A stretch of 64,000 nucleotides of DNA from Archaeoglobus profundus DSM 5631 (GTDB lineage: Archaea > Halobacteriota > Archaeoglobi > Archaeoglobales > Archaeoglobaceae): contig NC_013741.1 of NCBI RefSeq assembly GCF_000025285.1, positions 620,001-684,000 on the forward strand. The letters are read 5' to 3'. Position numbers and translations under genes: made by a program. Below are positions 25,384-35,427 of the stretch, one piece after another. The notes under the pieces are model-generated. The model had not been told where the DNA came from. It did not search any database and was given only the letters and a program-made list of their open reading frames with translations. Position 1 is the stretch's first letter. Every line of letters starts with the position of its first letter.

Positions 25384-26813
25384 TAGTAAGTTTTAGCAAC
25401 TCCAACGAGATAACCCTTTCCCCCGCAGACGACACAACTTCCCTCCAAGCTCACATCGAGCCACTCAGGCTTCTCCTCCATTCTTCCGAGCACACTACCA
25501 TAGTTCTCAAGTTCTCTCTCACAATCCTCGCAAGCGTAAACCAAAGCTACCTTCCTACCCTCTACAGCCTCAGCAACTTCCTCGATACTGTTACAAACAA
25601 CGATCTTACTTTTCGCATTATCAACAGCCCTAGATCTCAATCTCTCCTTAAGATCCTTAGCCCATTTGAAGATAGTATCTGCAGTGATCTCATCAAATGT
25701 CACACTGAACTTTTTCCTTTCATCTCTAAACGATACGACTACCTCTCCATTCTCAGCTTCTCTAGGACCAATCTCAAACCTTATCGGAACACCCTTGAGC
25801 TCCCACTTGTAATACTTGGCTCCCGGTCTTTCATCGCTGTCGTCCAAAACAACTCTGAAACACTTAAGCCTCTCATAGAGCTTCCTTGAAAGCTCCATAA
25901 CTTTCTCTTCCTTTCCTTTGTAGAGTATTGGGATTATTACGATCTGAACTGGTGCTACCTCGAAAGGCAAAACTAAGCCTAAATCGTCGCCGTGGATAGA
26001 GATTAGAGATGCGATGCACCTTTCAGATATGCCGTAGCAAGTTTGATGTGCATAAGCGTGATCTCCTTCTGGCGTTTCGTATTTAATCTCAAATGTCCTT
26101 GCGAAGTTGTCTGCTAGGTTGTGAACAGTTCCTATTTGCAGAGTTCTTCCGTCTGGCATTATCGTGTCAAGTGCAATCGTGTAATCGGCACCGGGGAACT
26201 TATCCCACTCAGGACGTCTAAATACCAAATAAGGGATTGCAAGGAAGTCGTAGAATTCCTTGTAAAGTTTAACTGCTTGTCTAACCTGCTCTTCCGCCTC
26301 CTCATAAGTTCTGTGAACTGTGTGAGCTTCCTTAAATGACGTTACCTCTCTAAGCCTGATTAAAGGACGGGTGTGCTTGGTTTCATACCTGAACACGTTA
26401 ACTATCTGATAAACCTTCAGAGGCAAATCAGCATGACTCCTTATCCAGAGCTTGAACATGGGATACATTGCTGTCTCACTCGTAGGTCTCAAGGCCAATT
26501 TGACATCCAGAGGCTCCAAACCGCCGTGAGTTACCCAGTAAACCTCATCTTCAAACCCCTTTATGTGCTTGCTCTCCTTCATCAGCATGTCCTCTGGAAT
26601 TAACGTCGGGAAATACACTTCTTGATGATCCCTGTCCAAAAGTTCTCTCAGCTTTGCATAAACCAGCTGCCTGATCTTGAAACCGAATGGAAGCCAGACG
26701 TACAGTCCCTTGACAGGGTAACGAATGTCCATTATCTCTGCCTGCTGGATTACTTCGTGATACCACTCCGAGAAATTCTCCTTAGGTGGTAACACGAATT
26801 CGGCAAGGCTCAC
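25383..26813 (-). CDS. proS: Prolyl-tRNA synthetase, archaeal/eukaryotic type
   Basis: A 476-residue class II synthetase. Motif 1 surrounds [23 protein letters not shown], motif 2 is [25 protein letters not shown], and motif 3 lies near [20 protein letters not shown]. The anticodon-binding domain follows ([16 protein letters not shown]), then the C-terminal zinc domain of archaeal-type ProRS with Cys in CEDCERE and CVVCGGKGY. The start is GTG at 26813 ([20 protein letters not shown]). Length is normal. It is co-transcribed with the 83-residue gene. Confidence 0.96.
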   Translation of the reverse strand: MSLAEFVLPPKENFSEWYHEVIQQAEIMDIRYPVKGLYVWLPFGFKIRQLVYAKLRELLDRDHQEVYFPTLIPEDMLMKESKHIKGFEDEVYWVTHGGLEPLDVKLALRPTSETAMYPMFKLWIRSHADLPLKVYQIVNVFRYETKHTRPLIRLREVTSFKEAHTVHRTYEEAEEQVRQAVKLYKEFYDFLAIPYLVFRRPEWDKFPGADYTIALDTIMPDGRTLQIGTVHNLADNFARTFEIKYETPEGDHAYAHQTCYGISERCIASLISIHGDDLGLVLPFEVAPVQIVIIPILYKGKEEKVMELSRKLYERLKCFRVVLDDSDERPGAKYYKWELKGVPIRFEIGPREAENGEVVVSFRDERKKFSVTFDEITADTIFKWAKDLKERLRSRAVDNAKSKIVVCNSIEEVAEAVEGRKVALVYACEDCERELENYGSVLGRMEEKPEWLDVSLEGSCVVCGGKGYLVGVAKTY

Positions 26814-26963
26814 TTCTATTAAGTTTTATGCTTTAAACCCATCAAAGAAGATTAGATATGCCTGACTTTGATAATTTGAAAGGTAAGTCCCAAAATATAA
26901 GGTAAGGAATTTGGAATGATTTGAGCTCAGACTTTTTAAATACACAGCAAGACAGCATTTAAG

Positions 26964-27836
26964 ATGAAGTGCAGATGTGGAAGGAAAGCCGTGTTTCACT
27001 CAAGGGTTTATCGAATAACTCTCTGCGATGAATGCTTTCCAAAATTTTACGTTAACCTCGTAAAAAGGAGCATAAAGCGTTATGGAATCCTTAAGAGCTC
27101 TGAAAAAATTTTGGTCTGCGTATCTGGCGGAAAAGATAGTACTGCAATGGCTTACGCATTGAACGAACTTGACTACAACATCGAGCTCTTTCACATAGAT
27201 TTGGGAATTGGAAATTATTCGAAGGAGTCCCTAAAGGCTGTGGAGGAGCTCGCTCAAACTCTGAACTTAAACTTAAACGTTGTTAAGCTGGAAGACTATG
27301 GATTCACAATAGATGATGTTGAAAGTAAGAAGGTTTGTTCAGCATGCGGCATAGTAAAACGCTACATCATGAACAGATTTGCAAGGGAAAGGGGTTTCGA
27401 TGTGATTGCTACTGCTCATACATGCGAGGACATCATACTGTTCTTCATAAAGAACGTGCTCAGTGGAAATGTTGAATATATATCCAAGCTGAGTCCCAGA
27501 ATTGACGGATTCGACAAGCTAGTAGCTAAGGCTAAACCCCTCTTCGAGAGGACTGAAAAAGAGAATGCAACGCTCGTTCTAACGTTGAATTTGCCATTTA
27601 CGCCAATGGAGTGTCCTCACGCTCCAAACGATATCTGGAAGGAAATAATTTATGAGATAGAAGCTAAGAGAAGAGGATTTAAGCAGAACTTCGTGAGAGG
27701 AATTGTAAAGCTTGCGAAAAGTGTTAAGGCTGAGGAATGGGAAGTTAAGCACTGCAAAATCTGTGGAGAAGTTTCAAATTTCGAGATCTGCTCATTCTGT
27801 AAAATTGTCGAGAGGTATTCGAGGAAAAATCGCTGA
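26964..27836 (+). CDS. TtuA/Ncs6/CTU1-family tRNA 2-thiolation enzyme
   Basis: A 290-residue PP-loop ATPase that thiolates uridine in tRNA. An N-terminal zinc knuckle (MKCRCGRKAVFHS...CDECF) precedes the PP-loop VSGGKDST near residue 53. Cys residues of a catalytic Fe-S site are expected at CSACGIVKR (about 128) and CPHAPND (about 213). A C-terminal zinc ribbon CKICGE...CSFC closes it. The usual GHNLDD motif after the PP-loop domain is replaced by AHTCEDIILFF, which is unusual. It may therefore be a paralogue with a shifted substrate. The product is either 2-thiouridine at position 34 or 54; the sequence does not settle which. Confidence 0.85.
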   Translation: MKCRCGRKAVFHSRVYRITLCDECFPKFYVNLVKRSIKRYGILKSSEKILVCVSGGKDSTAMAYALNELDYNIELFHIDLGIGNYSKESLKAVEELAQTLNLNLNVVKLEDYGFTIDDVESKKVCSACGIVKRYIMNRFARERGFDVIATAHTCEDIILFFIKNVLSGNVEYISKLSPRIDGFDKLVAKAKPLFERTEKENATLVLTLNLPFTPMECPHAPNDIWKEIIYEIEAKRRGFKQNFVRGIVKLAKSVKAEEWEVKHCKICGEVSNFEICSFCKIVERYSRKNR

Positions 27837-27853
27837 GGAGAAAGATTGAGTGA

Positions 27854-28387
27854 TTAGTACCATTCCATTCCTCTCATCTTAAGCTCTCTTCTCTTTCTTT
27901 CCAAGAACCTTATAACTGTTGAGTGCTGTGCTCCGTTGATGAGCATCTCTATAGCTTCTCTCGCTATTGCAACACTCTCAACATCACCTAATATCGCCAC
28001 GGTTTTACCGTAAACTGAAACATGGACGTTTAGGAGATCCTCGAGTGTCTTTCTCATACTACCCTCCTTTCCAATTATCCTGCCCTTGATTCTCTGTAAG
28101 TGCCTGTCCGAGACGTAGGATGTCAAGTCTATTACATCCAAGGTAATCATATCATCCTCCAAAAGCTTGATAGCTATATCCGGGTTGAATCCATGAGCTA
28201 TTGCCTTAACGACATCCTGTACTCTCATGAACTTGTACGGATCCTCACATTGAATTTTTACCACTCCTGTCTTACTGCTAATCTTTATCTTGCAACCGCT
28301 CAGTTCCTCAATTCTCTTTTTGATTTCGCCCTCCTTCCCTATTAGCACACCTATCCTGTCTTCGGGGATTGTAAGCTCAATCTCCAT
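27854..28387 (-). CDS. KH-domain ribosome-biogenesis protein (Dim2/Pno1/Krr1-like)
   Basis: A 177-residue protein with two KH domains: the first near the N-terminus with [18 protein letters not shown], the second with RIIGKEGSMRKTLEDLLN near residue 110. The archaeal Dim2/Pno1-like family helps pre-40S/30S rRNA maturation and acts with RIO kinases and Nob1. I choose the second ATG (28387) because GGTGA lies at a better distance. It is on the same strand and downstream of rio1, an order common in archaea, though about 200 nt apart here. Confidence 0.9.
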   Translation of the reverse strand: MEIELTIPEDRIGVLIGKEGEIKKRIEELSGCKIKISSKTGVVKIQCEDPYKFMRVQDVVKAIAHGFNPDIAIKLLEDDMITLDVIDLTSYVSDRHLQRIKGRIIGKEGSMRKTLEDLLNVHVSVYGKTVAILGDVESVAIAREAIEMLINGAQHSTVIRFLERKRRELKMRGMEWY

Positions 28388-28585
28388 CATTTCACCTCAC
28401 AAACATTCTTCACCGAATCGATGGCTGACAACATTAAAAGTGTAACCCCTTTGACAACTGCGGTAACGATTTACTGATTGACTAAAGGTAAGACAATAAC
28501 ATCTGAAATTTTTCTTCATATACCGTAATGCATAAACTACAGTAGCAAACGCCCAAGATCTCTATTGGAGTTCCATTGCTCACTC
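28388..28585. other. Intergenic stretch between rio1 and the KH gene
   Basis: About 200 nt without a convincing gene. No C/D boxes or tRNA-like fold were seen. It may hold the promoter of the KH gene on the minus strand. In many archaea aIF1A is adjacent to this pair, but no aIF1A frame is present here. Confidence 0.4.
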
Positions 28586-29443
<858 letters not shown>

Positions 29444-29455
29444 TTATCGGGAGAA

Positions 29456-29998
29456 ATGCTAAAGGAAGGTATAATACTCTGCTTCGGCGGACAAGGCGGT
29501 GTTACTGCTGGAAGAATTCTTGCACTAGCATGTGTTAAAGATGGTCTTTACGCTCAGGCCATACCGCATTTCGGTGCTGAGAGGAGAGGAGCTTTGGTTA
29601 AAAACTACTTGAGAATATCCGATAAACCAATAAGGAGACACTCCTCAGTAAAAAAAGGAGATTTCGTAGTCGTTTTCGCCGAAAGAATATTTGAAATTGT
29701 TGATATTCACGAGCTTTTGAAGGATGATGGTATATTGATTTTGAACTCGAAGAAGGGTTTTGATGGCTTAAGATGCTACTACGTTGATGCTAGCGAGATA
29801 GCTCTGAGCTTAAACTTAGTTTCAGCAGGATGGCCAATTGTAAATACGGCTATGGCAGGGGCTACGGCTAAAGCTTTAGGACTGACGCTCGATTCTGTGA
29901 TTGAATCGATTAAGGAGCTTTTCAAAGGTAAGCTTGCTGAGGTCAATGCAAAAGCTGTTGAGATCGCTTATAGGGAGGTGAAAGAGTGGAATATATAG
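29456..29998 (+). CDS. porG: Pyruvate:ferredoxin oxidoreductase gamma subunit
   Basis: A 180-residue subunit of the four-subunit 2-oxoacid:ferredoxin oxidoreductase, which links acetyl-CoA and pyruvate. Signature GFGGQGG-like segment CFGGQGGVTAGRILA near residue 9, then FGAERRGALVKNYLRIS and the C-terminal NTAMAGATAKALG. The start at ATG 29456 aligns with family N-termini; the long frame upstream runs antisense to rio1. Gene order gamma-delta-alpha-beta matches porGDAB of archaea. The complete enzyme would work in autotrophic pyruvate synthesis or pyruvate/lactate oxidation. Confidence 0.93.
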   Translation: MLKEGIILCFGGQGGVTAGRILALACVKDGLYAQAIPHFGAERRGALVKNYLRISDKPIRRHSSVKKGDFVVVFAERIFEIVDIHELLKDDGILILNSKKGFDGLRCYYVDASEIALSLNLVSAGWPIVNTAMAGATAKALGLTLDSVIESIKELFKGKLAEVNAKAVEIAYREVKEWNI

Positions 29999-30240
29999 AT
30001 GTTCTGATTTCCAAGCCTTCTAAGGGATCATCTGGAAAAACTGGGCTTTGGAGAACTTTTAAGCCAGTATATAAAGAAGATAAATGTGTTTCTTGCTTCG
30101 AATGCTACGTATACTGTCCAGAGAACTGCATAAGCCTAAAGGATCTGAAAATAGAAATCGATTACGAATATTGCAAGGGCTGCGGTGTCTGTTCCAACGT
30201 TTGTCCAGCAGAAGCTATAGAGATGATTAAGGAGGTGTAG
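29986..30240 (+). CDS. porD: Pyruvate:ferredoxin oxidoreductase delta subunit (2x[4Fe-4S] ferredoxin)
   Basis: An 84-residue ferredoxin-like subunit with two motifs, CVSCFECYVYCPENC (about residue 35) and CKGCGVCSNVCPAEA (about 65). These ligate two [4Fe-4S] clusters that pass electrons from the thiamine site to ferredoxin. The start is GTG 29986 with GGAGGTGAAAGA directly upstream, overlapping porG by 13 nt. It is followed 2 nt later by porA. Confidence 0.95.
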   Translation: MEYIDVLISKPSKGSSGKTGLWRTFKPVYKEDKCVSCFECYVYCPENCISLKDLKIEIDYEYCKGCGVCSNVCPAEAIEMIKEV

Positions 30241-30242
30241 AG

Positions 30243-31358
30243 ATGAGAACGATTTTAACAGGAAATTATGCTGTTGCTGAAGCCGTGAAACTTTCAAGGG
30301 TCAAAGTTATTGCCGCCTATCCAATAACACCTCAGACGACTATTGTTGAAAGGTTGGCAGAGATGGTAGAGAGAGGGGAGATCGATGCAGAGTTTGTAAG
30401 AGTTGAATCAGAGCATTCCGCTTTAGCTGTAGTCTATGGAAGTTCTTCCGCTGGTCTCAGGTCATTCACGGCTACTTCAAGTCACGGTCTGCTTTACATG
30501 TACGAGATGTGCTGGTGGGTATCCAATGCGAGGATCCCTCTCGTTATGGCAGTAGTGACGAGAACAATAGGGCCTCCGTGGAATATACATACGGAACATA
30601 CGGACATATTGACGCTCAGAGATTCGGGATGGATCGTGGCTATGGCTGAGAATGCTCAAGAGGCTTTGGATTTAACCATACAGGGTTTTAAGGTGAGTGA
30701 AAGCGTTAATTTACCTTTCGCAGTTGGTTTGGACGGTTTCGTAATCAGTCACACAGCTGAAGTTGTTGATGTTCCAGATCAATCTTCTGTGGATTCGTTC
30801 CTGCCAGATAGAAAACAAGCTTACGTCATCACTCCTGATGAGCCGATTGCAATCGGTAACATAGCTCAGGACGAGGTAGCAATGAGATTGAGGTACGACA
30901 TGGCTAGGGATATGGAGAGATCGAAAGAAGTGATAGAGAGAGTAGGTAGGGAGTTTGGAGAGAAATTTGGAAGGAAATACGGTTTGGTGGAGCATTACAT
31001 GACCGAAGATGCAGATTACGTCGTTATAATGAGTGGAGCTTGGTGCGGAGATGCTAAAGAGGCAGTAGATATTTTAAGGAGTAAGGGGATCCCGATAGGA
31101 CTTCTCAAGCTAACATACGTGAGACCTTTCCCAATAGAGGAACTCCAAAAGATTGAGGATAGAGAAGTGCTAGTAATAGACAGATCGTTTTCAATGGGGC
31201 ATAAAGGTATTCTTGGCTTGGAAGTTGGAAACGTTTTGGATTGCAAGAACGTTATAGCCGGGCTCTGCGGTGTGGATATGGGTGTAGAAGATTTTGTAGA
31301 GATCTTTAACAGATTCGTGAGGGGAGAGATCAAAGAAGTTGAGTGGTGGTTGAAATGA
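30243..31358 (+). CDS. porA: Pyruvate:ferredoxin oxidoreductase alpha subunit
   Basis: A 371-residue alpha subunit. AAYPITPQTTIVE near the start, the EHSALAVVYGSSSAG glutamate-containing motif, and the THTEHTD-like IHTEHTDILTLRD belong to the substrate- and TPP-binding region. The C-terminal part holds the domain with YVVIMSGAWCGDAKEAVDIL and KLTYVRPFPIEEL. It starts 2 nt after porD, with GGAGGTG upstream, and overlaps porB by four bases (ATGA). Substrate specificity for pyruvate is inferred from the operon type; a branched-chain 2-oxoacid enzyme would look similar. Confidence 0.93.
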   Translation: MRTILTGNYAVAEAVKLSRVKVIAAYPITPQTTIVERLAEMVERGEIDAEFVRVESEHSALAVVYGSSSAGLRSFTATSSHGLLYMYEMCWWVSNARIPLVMAVVTRTIGPPWNIHTEHTDILTLRDSGWIVAMAENAQEALDLTIQGFKVSESVNLPFAVGLDGFVISHTAEVVDVPDQSSVDSFLPDRKQAYVITPDEPIAIGNIAQDEVAMRLRYDMARDMERSKEVIERVGREFGEKFGRKYGLVEHYMTEDADYVVIMSGAWCGDAKEAVDILRSKGIPIGLLKLTYVRPFPIEELQKIEDREVLVIDRSFSMGHKGILGLEVGNVLDCKNVIAGLCGVDMGVEDFVEIFNRFVRGEIKEVEWWLK

Positions 31359-32212
31359 AGTTGGCGGATGAAATAGGTTGTCCTCTGCTGCCCGGGAATC
31401 CGTCGTGCCAAGGATGTCCGCATGCAATAGGTCTGAAGGCTTTGAGCGTCTTGAAAAATCCAATTGTAGTAGTTCCAGCTGGGTGCACGACGATAATAGC
31501 AGGGATACATCCAAAATCATCCATTGATTTTCCTCTAATTCATGTTCCCTTTGCATCCGCTCCAGCAGTTGCATGCGGTTTGTCCAAAGCTTACGATAAC
31601 GTCGTAGTTTGGATGGGTGATGGAGCTGCGGATATAGGGTTTGCAACACTGAGCGGGTCTGCAATAAGGAATGACAACATTATCGTAATCGTGAGCGACA
31701 ACGAGGCTTACATGAATACTGGAATTCAGGCGAGTGGAACTACATTCTGGAAAGCTAAGACTACAACATCGCCTACTGGTAAAAGAGAGGAGAAGAAAGA
31801 TTTGGCTCTTATAATGCTAATGCACAGAGTTCCTTACGTAGCTACCGCAAGTATCGGTTACATGCGCGACTTCGTTCAGAAAGTTAAAAAGGCTGGTAGT
31901 ACCAAGGGCTTCAGGTTCATTCATTTACACAGTCCCTGTCCTCCGGGATGGAGGTTCGATTCATCAAAAACTGTTGAGATCGCAAGGATGGCAGTTAAAA
32001 GCGGGGCTTGGATTCTGTGGGAGTACGATGGAAAATTTAGATTAACTGGAGCGAGCAGAAAGTACAGAGAAAAGGATAAGAGATTTCCTCTCGCCGATTA
32101 TATAAAAGCTCAAGGTAGGTTCAGGGGTTTAAGCGATGACGATGTTAGAGAGATAGAGATAAAAATTGATAATGTTTGGAAAGTAGTCGAAGTTCTTGAA
32201 AGAACTTTTTGA
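31355..32212 (+). CDS. porB: Pyruvate:ferredoxin oxidoreductase beta subunit
   Basis: A 285-residue TPP-binding subunit. CQGCPHAIGLKAL and the later CPPGW provide the [4Fe-4S] cysteines close to the thiamine cofactor. WMGDGAADIGFATLSGSAIRNDNIIVIVSDNEAYMNTG is the GDG...N metal/TPP motif (residues ~90-128), and ASGTTFWKAKTTTSP follows. The start is ATG 31355 in a 4-nt overlap with porA. This completes a por operon transcribed as one unit and ending before cimA on the other strand. Confidence 0.93.
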   Translation: MKLADEIGCPLLPGNPSCQGCPHAIGLKALSVLKNPIVVVPAGCTTIIAGIHPKSSIDFPLIHVPFASAPAVACGLSKAYDNVVVWMGDGAADIGFATLSGSAIRNDNIIVIVSDNEAYMNTGIQASGTTFWKAKTTTSPTGKREEKKDLALIMLMHRVPYVATASIGYMRDFVQKVKKAGSTKGFRFIHLHSPCPPGWRFDSSKTVEIARMAVKSGAWILWEYDGKFRLTGASRKYREKDKRFPLADYIKAQGRFRGLSDDDVREIEIKIDNVWKVVEVLERTF

Positions 32213-32265
32213 TAGTTTTACAAATATTTTCGACAAGCTTCCCCATTACTAAACACTAAATAAGT

Positions 32266-33855
32266 TTAGATAAGTTTGTTCAAGCATTCTATGTATGCCT
32301 CGACGGATGCATGAATTATGTCTGTGCTTCTACCTATTGCCGTAACTACTCTGTCATCCTTTTCGAGCTGTATTATGACATCAACGGGAGCATCAGTTCC
32401 AGTCATAATCCTGATTTTTTCAACCAATCCCGAAAGCTTTGGATTTTTCTCGACAAGCTTTTCTATGTATTCTATGACCTTATCGTCTATTATAGCGTTG
32501 GCCTTGTAGTTGACGAGCTTAACGTTCACCAGCTCACCAACGGCCTTATCACCGCTCTTATTCGCGTACTCTTTTAAAGCGTTCTTTAAAGCTCTTATCG
32601 ACGCATCGAACGGACCTTTACCCAGAGCTGTAGCCTCGATGTCCTCTCCGTTTAAGCATATCTTTATGCTTGCATGAGGCGATGTCCCGCTTTTACCGCA
32701 TACAACGTTCAGACCCTTCAAAACGATCTTCTTGCCCTTTTTAACCTTCAAAACTTCCTCAATTATCTTTATGAGATCTGATCCCATGACTTTCTGTCCC
32801 CTTCCTTCCATCTCCTTTATTCTCTTCATTATTTCCTTCACTTGTTCACCACTCGCTTCGTATCCCAACTCCTCTATCAACCTCATTATGCTAGCTTTAC
32901 CGCTGTGCTTTCCATGAACTATCGCCCTTTTCCTTCCAATCATCTCTGGTGATATTGGTTCGTAAGCTTTGGCATTTCTAAGCAAAGCAGAGGTATGAAT
33001 TCCACTTTCGTGCATGAAGGCGTTGTATCCTACAATTGGCTTGTTTAGAGCTATCGGGAATCTTGTCAAAGCTTCGACAAGCTTCGATGTATCGTAAATC
33101 TTCTCCTTCCTAATTTTCGTCTTAATGCCGTAAAATGTTTCCAAAGCCAGAACTACTTCTTCAAGAGGAGCGTTTCCAGCTCTCTCACCCAATCCATTGA
33201 TGGTTACGTGAATCTCCCTTGCTCCACCCTTAACTGCAAATATCGTGTTTGCAGTAGCCAACCCGAAGTCGTTGTGTCCGTGAAAAGCTATCGGAACGTT
33301 AAACTCTGAAGTTAGCTCTCTCATTATGCATTCAGCCTTTTCGGGGGTAAGAACTCCGACAGTATCTGTGAATGTCAACCTATCGGCGCCAGCATCCAGA
33401 ACCGCTCTAAAGAGAGCCTTCACAAAATTTAAGTTCGCTCTTGAAGAATCTTCAGCACCAAACTCGACTATCAAACCTCTCTCCTTAGCGTATTCAACTG
33501 CTTTAACTGACATCTCGATTATATCATCACCACTCTTATTCGGAAACTTCGTTTTAATGTGTATGTCCGATGAAGGTGCAACCATGAAAACCGAATCGGC
33601 ATCGGCATTTGCAACCGCATCTATATCTATCTCCTTAATTCTCGCAAAGCTACATATCTCCGCCTTTAATCCAGCGTTTGCAATTTCCTTTACAGCTCTA
33701 AACTCCTCCTCACCAGCTATAGCCGTTCCGGCCTCTATCACATCAACTCCGAGATCATCCAAAGCTTGAGCTATTATCAGCTTCTGCTCGACTGTCAGAG
33801 AGACTCCCGGAGTTTGTTCTCCATCTCTGAGCGTAGTATCAAGAATCCTTAGCAT
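32266..33855 (-). CDS. cimA: (R)-citramalate synthase
   Basis: A 529-residue paralogue of the LeuA at 15.5 kb. It condenses acetyl-CoA and pyruvate for the pyruvate route to isoleucine in the assigned family. ILDTTLRDGEQTPGVSLT, DVIEAGTAIAGEEEF, GLIVEFGAEDSSR and FTDTVGVLTPEKA resemble archaeal CimA. The metal motif reads HGHNDFG instead of HCHNDFG. The C-terminal LeuA-type regulatory domain is present from about residue 395. The nearby por operon makes pyruvate, its second substrate. The distinction from isopropylmalate synthase is by resemblance only. Confidence 0.8.
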   Translation of the reverse strand: MLRILDTTLRDGEQTPGVSLTVEQKLIIAQALDDLGVDVIEAGTAIAGEEEFRAVKEIANAGLKAEICSFARIKEIDIDAVANADADSVFMVAPSSDIHIKTKFPNKSGDDIIEMSVKAVEYAKERGLIVEFGAEDSSRANLNFVKALFRAVLDAGADRLTFTDTVGVLTPEKAECIMRELTSEFNVPIAFHGHNDFGLATANTIFAVKGGAREIHVTINGLGERAGNAPLEEVVLALETFYGIKTKIRKEKIYDTSKLVEALTRFPIALNKPIVGYNAFMHESGIHTSALLRNAKAYEPISPEMIGRKRAIVHGKHSGKASIMRLIEELGYEASGEQVKEIMKRIKEMEGRGQKVMGSDLIKIIEEVLKVKKGKKIVLKGLNVVCGKSGTSPHASIKICLNGEDIEATALGKGPFDASIRALKNALKEYANKSGDKAVGELVNVKLVNYKANAIIDDKVIEYIEKLVEKNPKLSGLVEKIRIMTGTDAPVDVIIQLEKDDRVVTAIGRSTDIIHASVEAYIECLNKLI

Positions 33856-33931
33856 CGCTCAGGCTTGGCACAGCTTAAGATATACCTTTCGATTGGTCAA
33901 GATTTATAAATCGAGATGGTAAAATTGGAAT

Positions 33932-35206
33932 GTGAAGGCAGTAGTCCTCTGTGCAGGCTTCGGAACGAGGATGGGCAGAACTGTTAAGCCCCTCTTAAAG
34001 GTCGCAGGAAGGGAGATAATGTTTAGAAATCTCAAGCTACTTCAAGATAACGGTATAGACGAGTTTGTTGTGGTTGTTAACAACGAGAACAGAAAAGCGA
34101 TCGAAGATTTCCTCAAAAGAAACAACTTCAAGTATCGAATCGTTGTAAATCCTCACCCTGAGAGGGGAAACGGTTACTCGTTCTACTTGGCTAAGGACTT
34201 TGTCGATGACAGGTTTGTGTTGGTCATGGGTGATCACGTTTACGATGAGGAGTTTGTTAGAGTAGCTTTAAGAGGAGATGGACTTATATGCGACAGAAAT
34301 CCGCTTTACGTCGATATAGATGAGGCAACGAAGGTGCTCGTCGAGAATGGAAGGATTAAGAGGATTGGAAAGGATTTGAAGGAATGGTGTTGCGTTGATA
34401 CGGGATTTTTCATCTTAACCAGGGATGTTTTTAAATATGCTGAGGAAATAATTGACAGAGAGGAGATCAAGCTTTCCGATATAATAGAAAGAAGTAGGAT
34501 TAAGGTTACCGAAATCTCTGGTCTATTTTGGATGGATGTTGATACCCCTGAGGAGTTGAAGAAGGCGAATAAACTTTTAGTTAGGAAGAGTTACAAGGGG
34601 AGGGGGGACGGTTTCGTATCGAGGCGTATAAACAGAAAGATAAGCTTAAGGCTCTCCGAGCTTCTTGTTAATCGCATCACACCAAACCAAGCTACTCTAA
34701 TTAGCTTTCTAGTTGGAATATTTTCAGCAATTCTAAACTTGTTTTCGATACCTCTTGCAGGTCTAGTTTATCAAATCAGCTCTATACTTGACGGAATAGA
34801 CGGTGAAATTGCTAGGGCTAGCTTAAGGACTTCAAAATTCGGAGGATGGCTTGATTCGGTATTGGATAGATACGTAGACTTCCTGTTCCTCCTAACCCTA
34901 TCTTTTGTTTCGAATTTGAATAATTTGGAGTGGATTATAGCATGTTTTGCAATGTTCGGCTCTTTCATGGTTAGCTATACTACCGAAAGATACAAAGGTG
35001 CCTTCTTCAGCGACTTTTACAACGATTTTGACTTCAAATTCCCAGGTAAGAGGGATGAGAGGATATTCCTGATATTCCTCTTTTGTCTGTTCTCATTCCT
35101 TGGAAAGTTTGTAATCGTTACACTGTTAGCGTTGATAGCGGTGATAACTAATCTGAGAGTCGTTACAACGATTTACATAGTGTATAAGAATAAAAGATTC
35201 GTCTAA
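33932..35206 (+). CDS. Bifunctional CTP:inositol-1-phosphate cytidylyltransferase / di-myo-inositol-phosphate-phosphate synthase
   Basis: A 424-residue fusion of two enzymes for the thermoprotective solute di-myo-inositol phosphate. Residues 1-215 are a nucleotidyltransferase (VVLCAGFGTRMGRTVKPLLKVAG, VMGDHVYDE) that makes CDP-inositol. Residues 225-424 are a membrane CDP-alcohol phosphotransferase with the motif DGIDGEIARASLRTSKFGG followed by DSVLDRYVD, and several TM helices. This exact fusion is characterised in Archaeoglobus fulgidus (IPCT-DIPPS). Presence implies a hyperthermophile that accumulates DIP under heat or salt stress. The start is GTG 33932. Inositol-1-phosphate synthase is not in the window. 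Confidence 0.92.
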   Translation: MKAVVLCAGFGTRMGRTVKPLLKVAGREIMFRNLKLLQDNGIDEFVVVVNNENRKAIEDFLKRNNFKYRIVVNPHPERGNGYSFYLAKDFVDDRFVLVMGDHVYDEEFVRVALRGDGLICDRNPLYVDIDEATKVLVENGRIKRIGKDLKEWCCVDTGFFILTRDVFKYAEEIIDREEIKLSDIIERSRIKVTEISGLFWMDVDTPEELKKANKLLVRKSYKGRGDGFVSRRINRKISLRLSELLVNRITPNQATLISFLVGIFSAILNLFSIPLAGLVYQISSILDGIDGEIARASLRTSKFGGWLDSVLDRYVDFLFLLTLSFVSNLNNLEWIIACFAMFGSFMVSYTTERYKGAFFSDFYNDFDFKFPGKRDERIFLIFLFCLFSFLGKFVIVTLLALIAVITNLRVVTTIYIVYKNKRFV

Positions 35207-35427
35207 GCCTTTTCGATCTTCATCTTAATCTTTATCATGTCCTCGTAGAGCGGGATAGCCATGTAAACGTTCAGAGCCAATGCCAAAGCTTTTGCATCCC
35301 TTGTCACACTCAAGAGTCTTTCTACAAAATCCTCCAACTCCCTAAGCTTTTTCAAAGCCTCTTCAAGGTTTCCAGACCTGTAAACATCCAAGAACTCTCT
35401 AACCCTCCCTATAACTATCGCATCCAT
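35203..35427 (-). CDS. Small helical hypothetical protein
   Basis: A 74-residue, almost all-helical protein (MDAIVIGRVREFLDVYRSG, then NLEEALKKLRELEDFVERLL) with a TPR-like or four-helix-bundle appearance. I do not recognise the family. Its ATG at 35427 lies just inside the end of the IS element; the upstream neighbour on the same strand across the element is yjjX, so the insertion probably separated this gene from its original promoter or operon. Confidence 0.6.
   Translation of the reverse strand: MDAIVIGRVREFLDVYRSGNLEEALKKLRELEDFVERLLSVTRDAKALALALNVYMAIPLYEDMIKIKMKIEKA

Noticed and set aside
26814-26963. 15-codon frame MPDFDNLKGKSQNIR and a weak C/D-like pattern before the TtuA-like gene
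   Set aside because: Too short and without ribosome site or complete boxes; probably promoter DNA.
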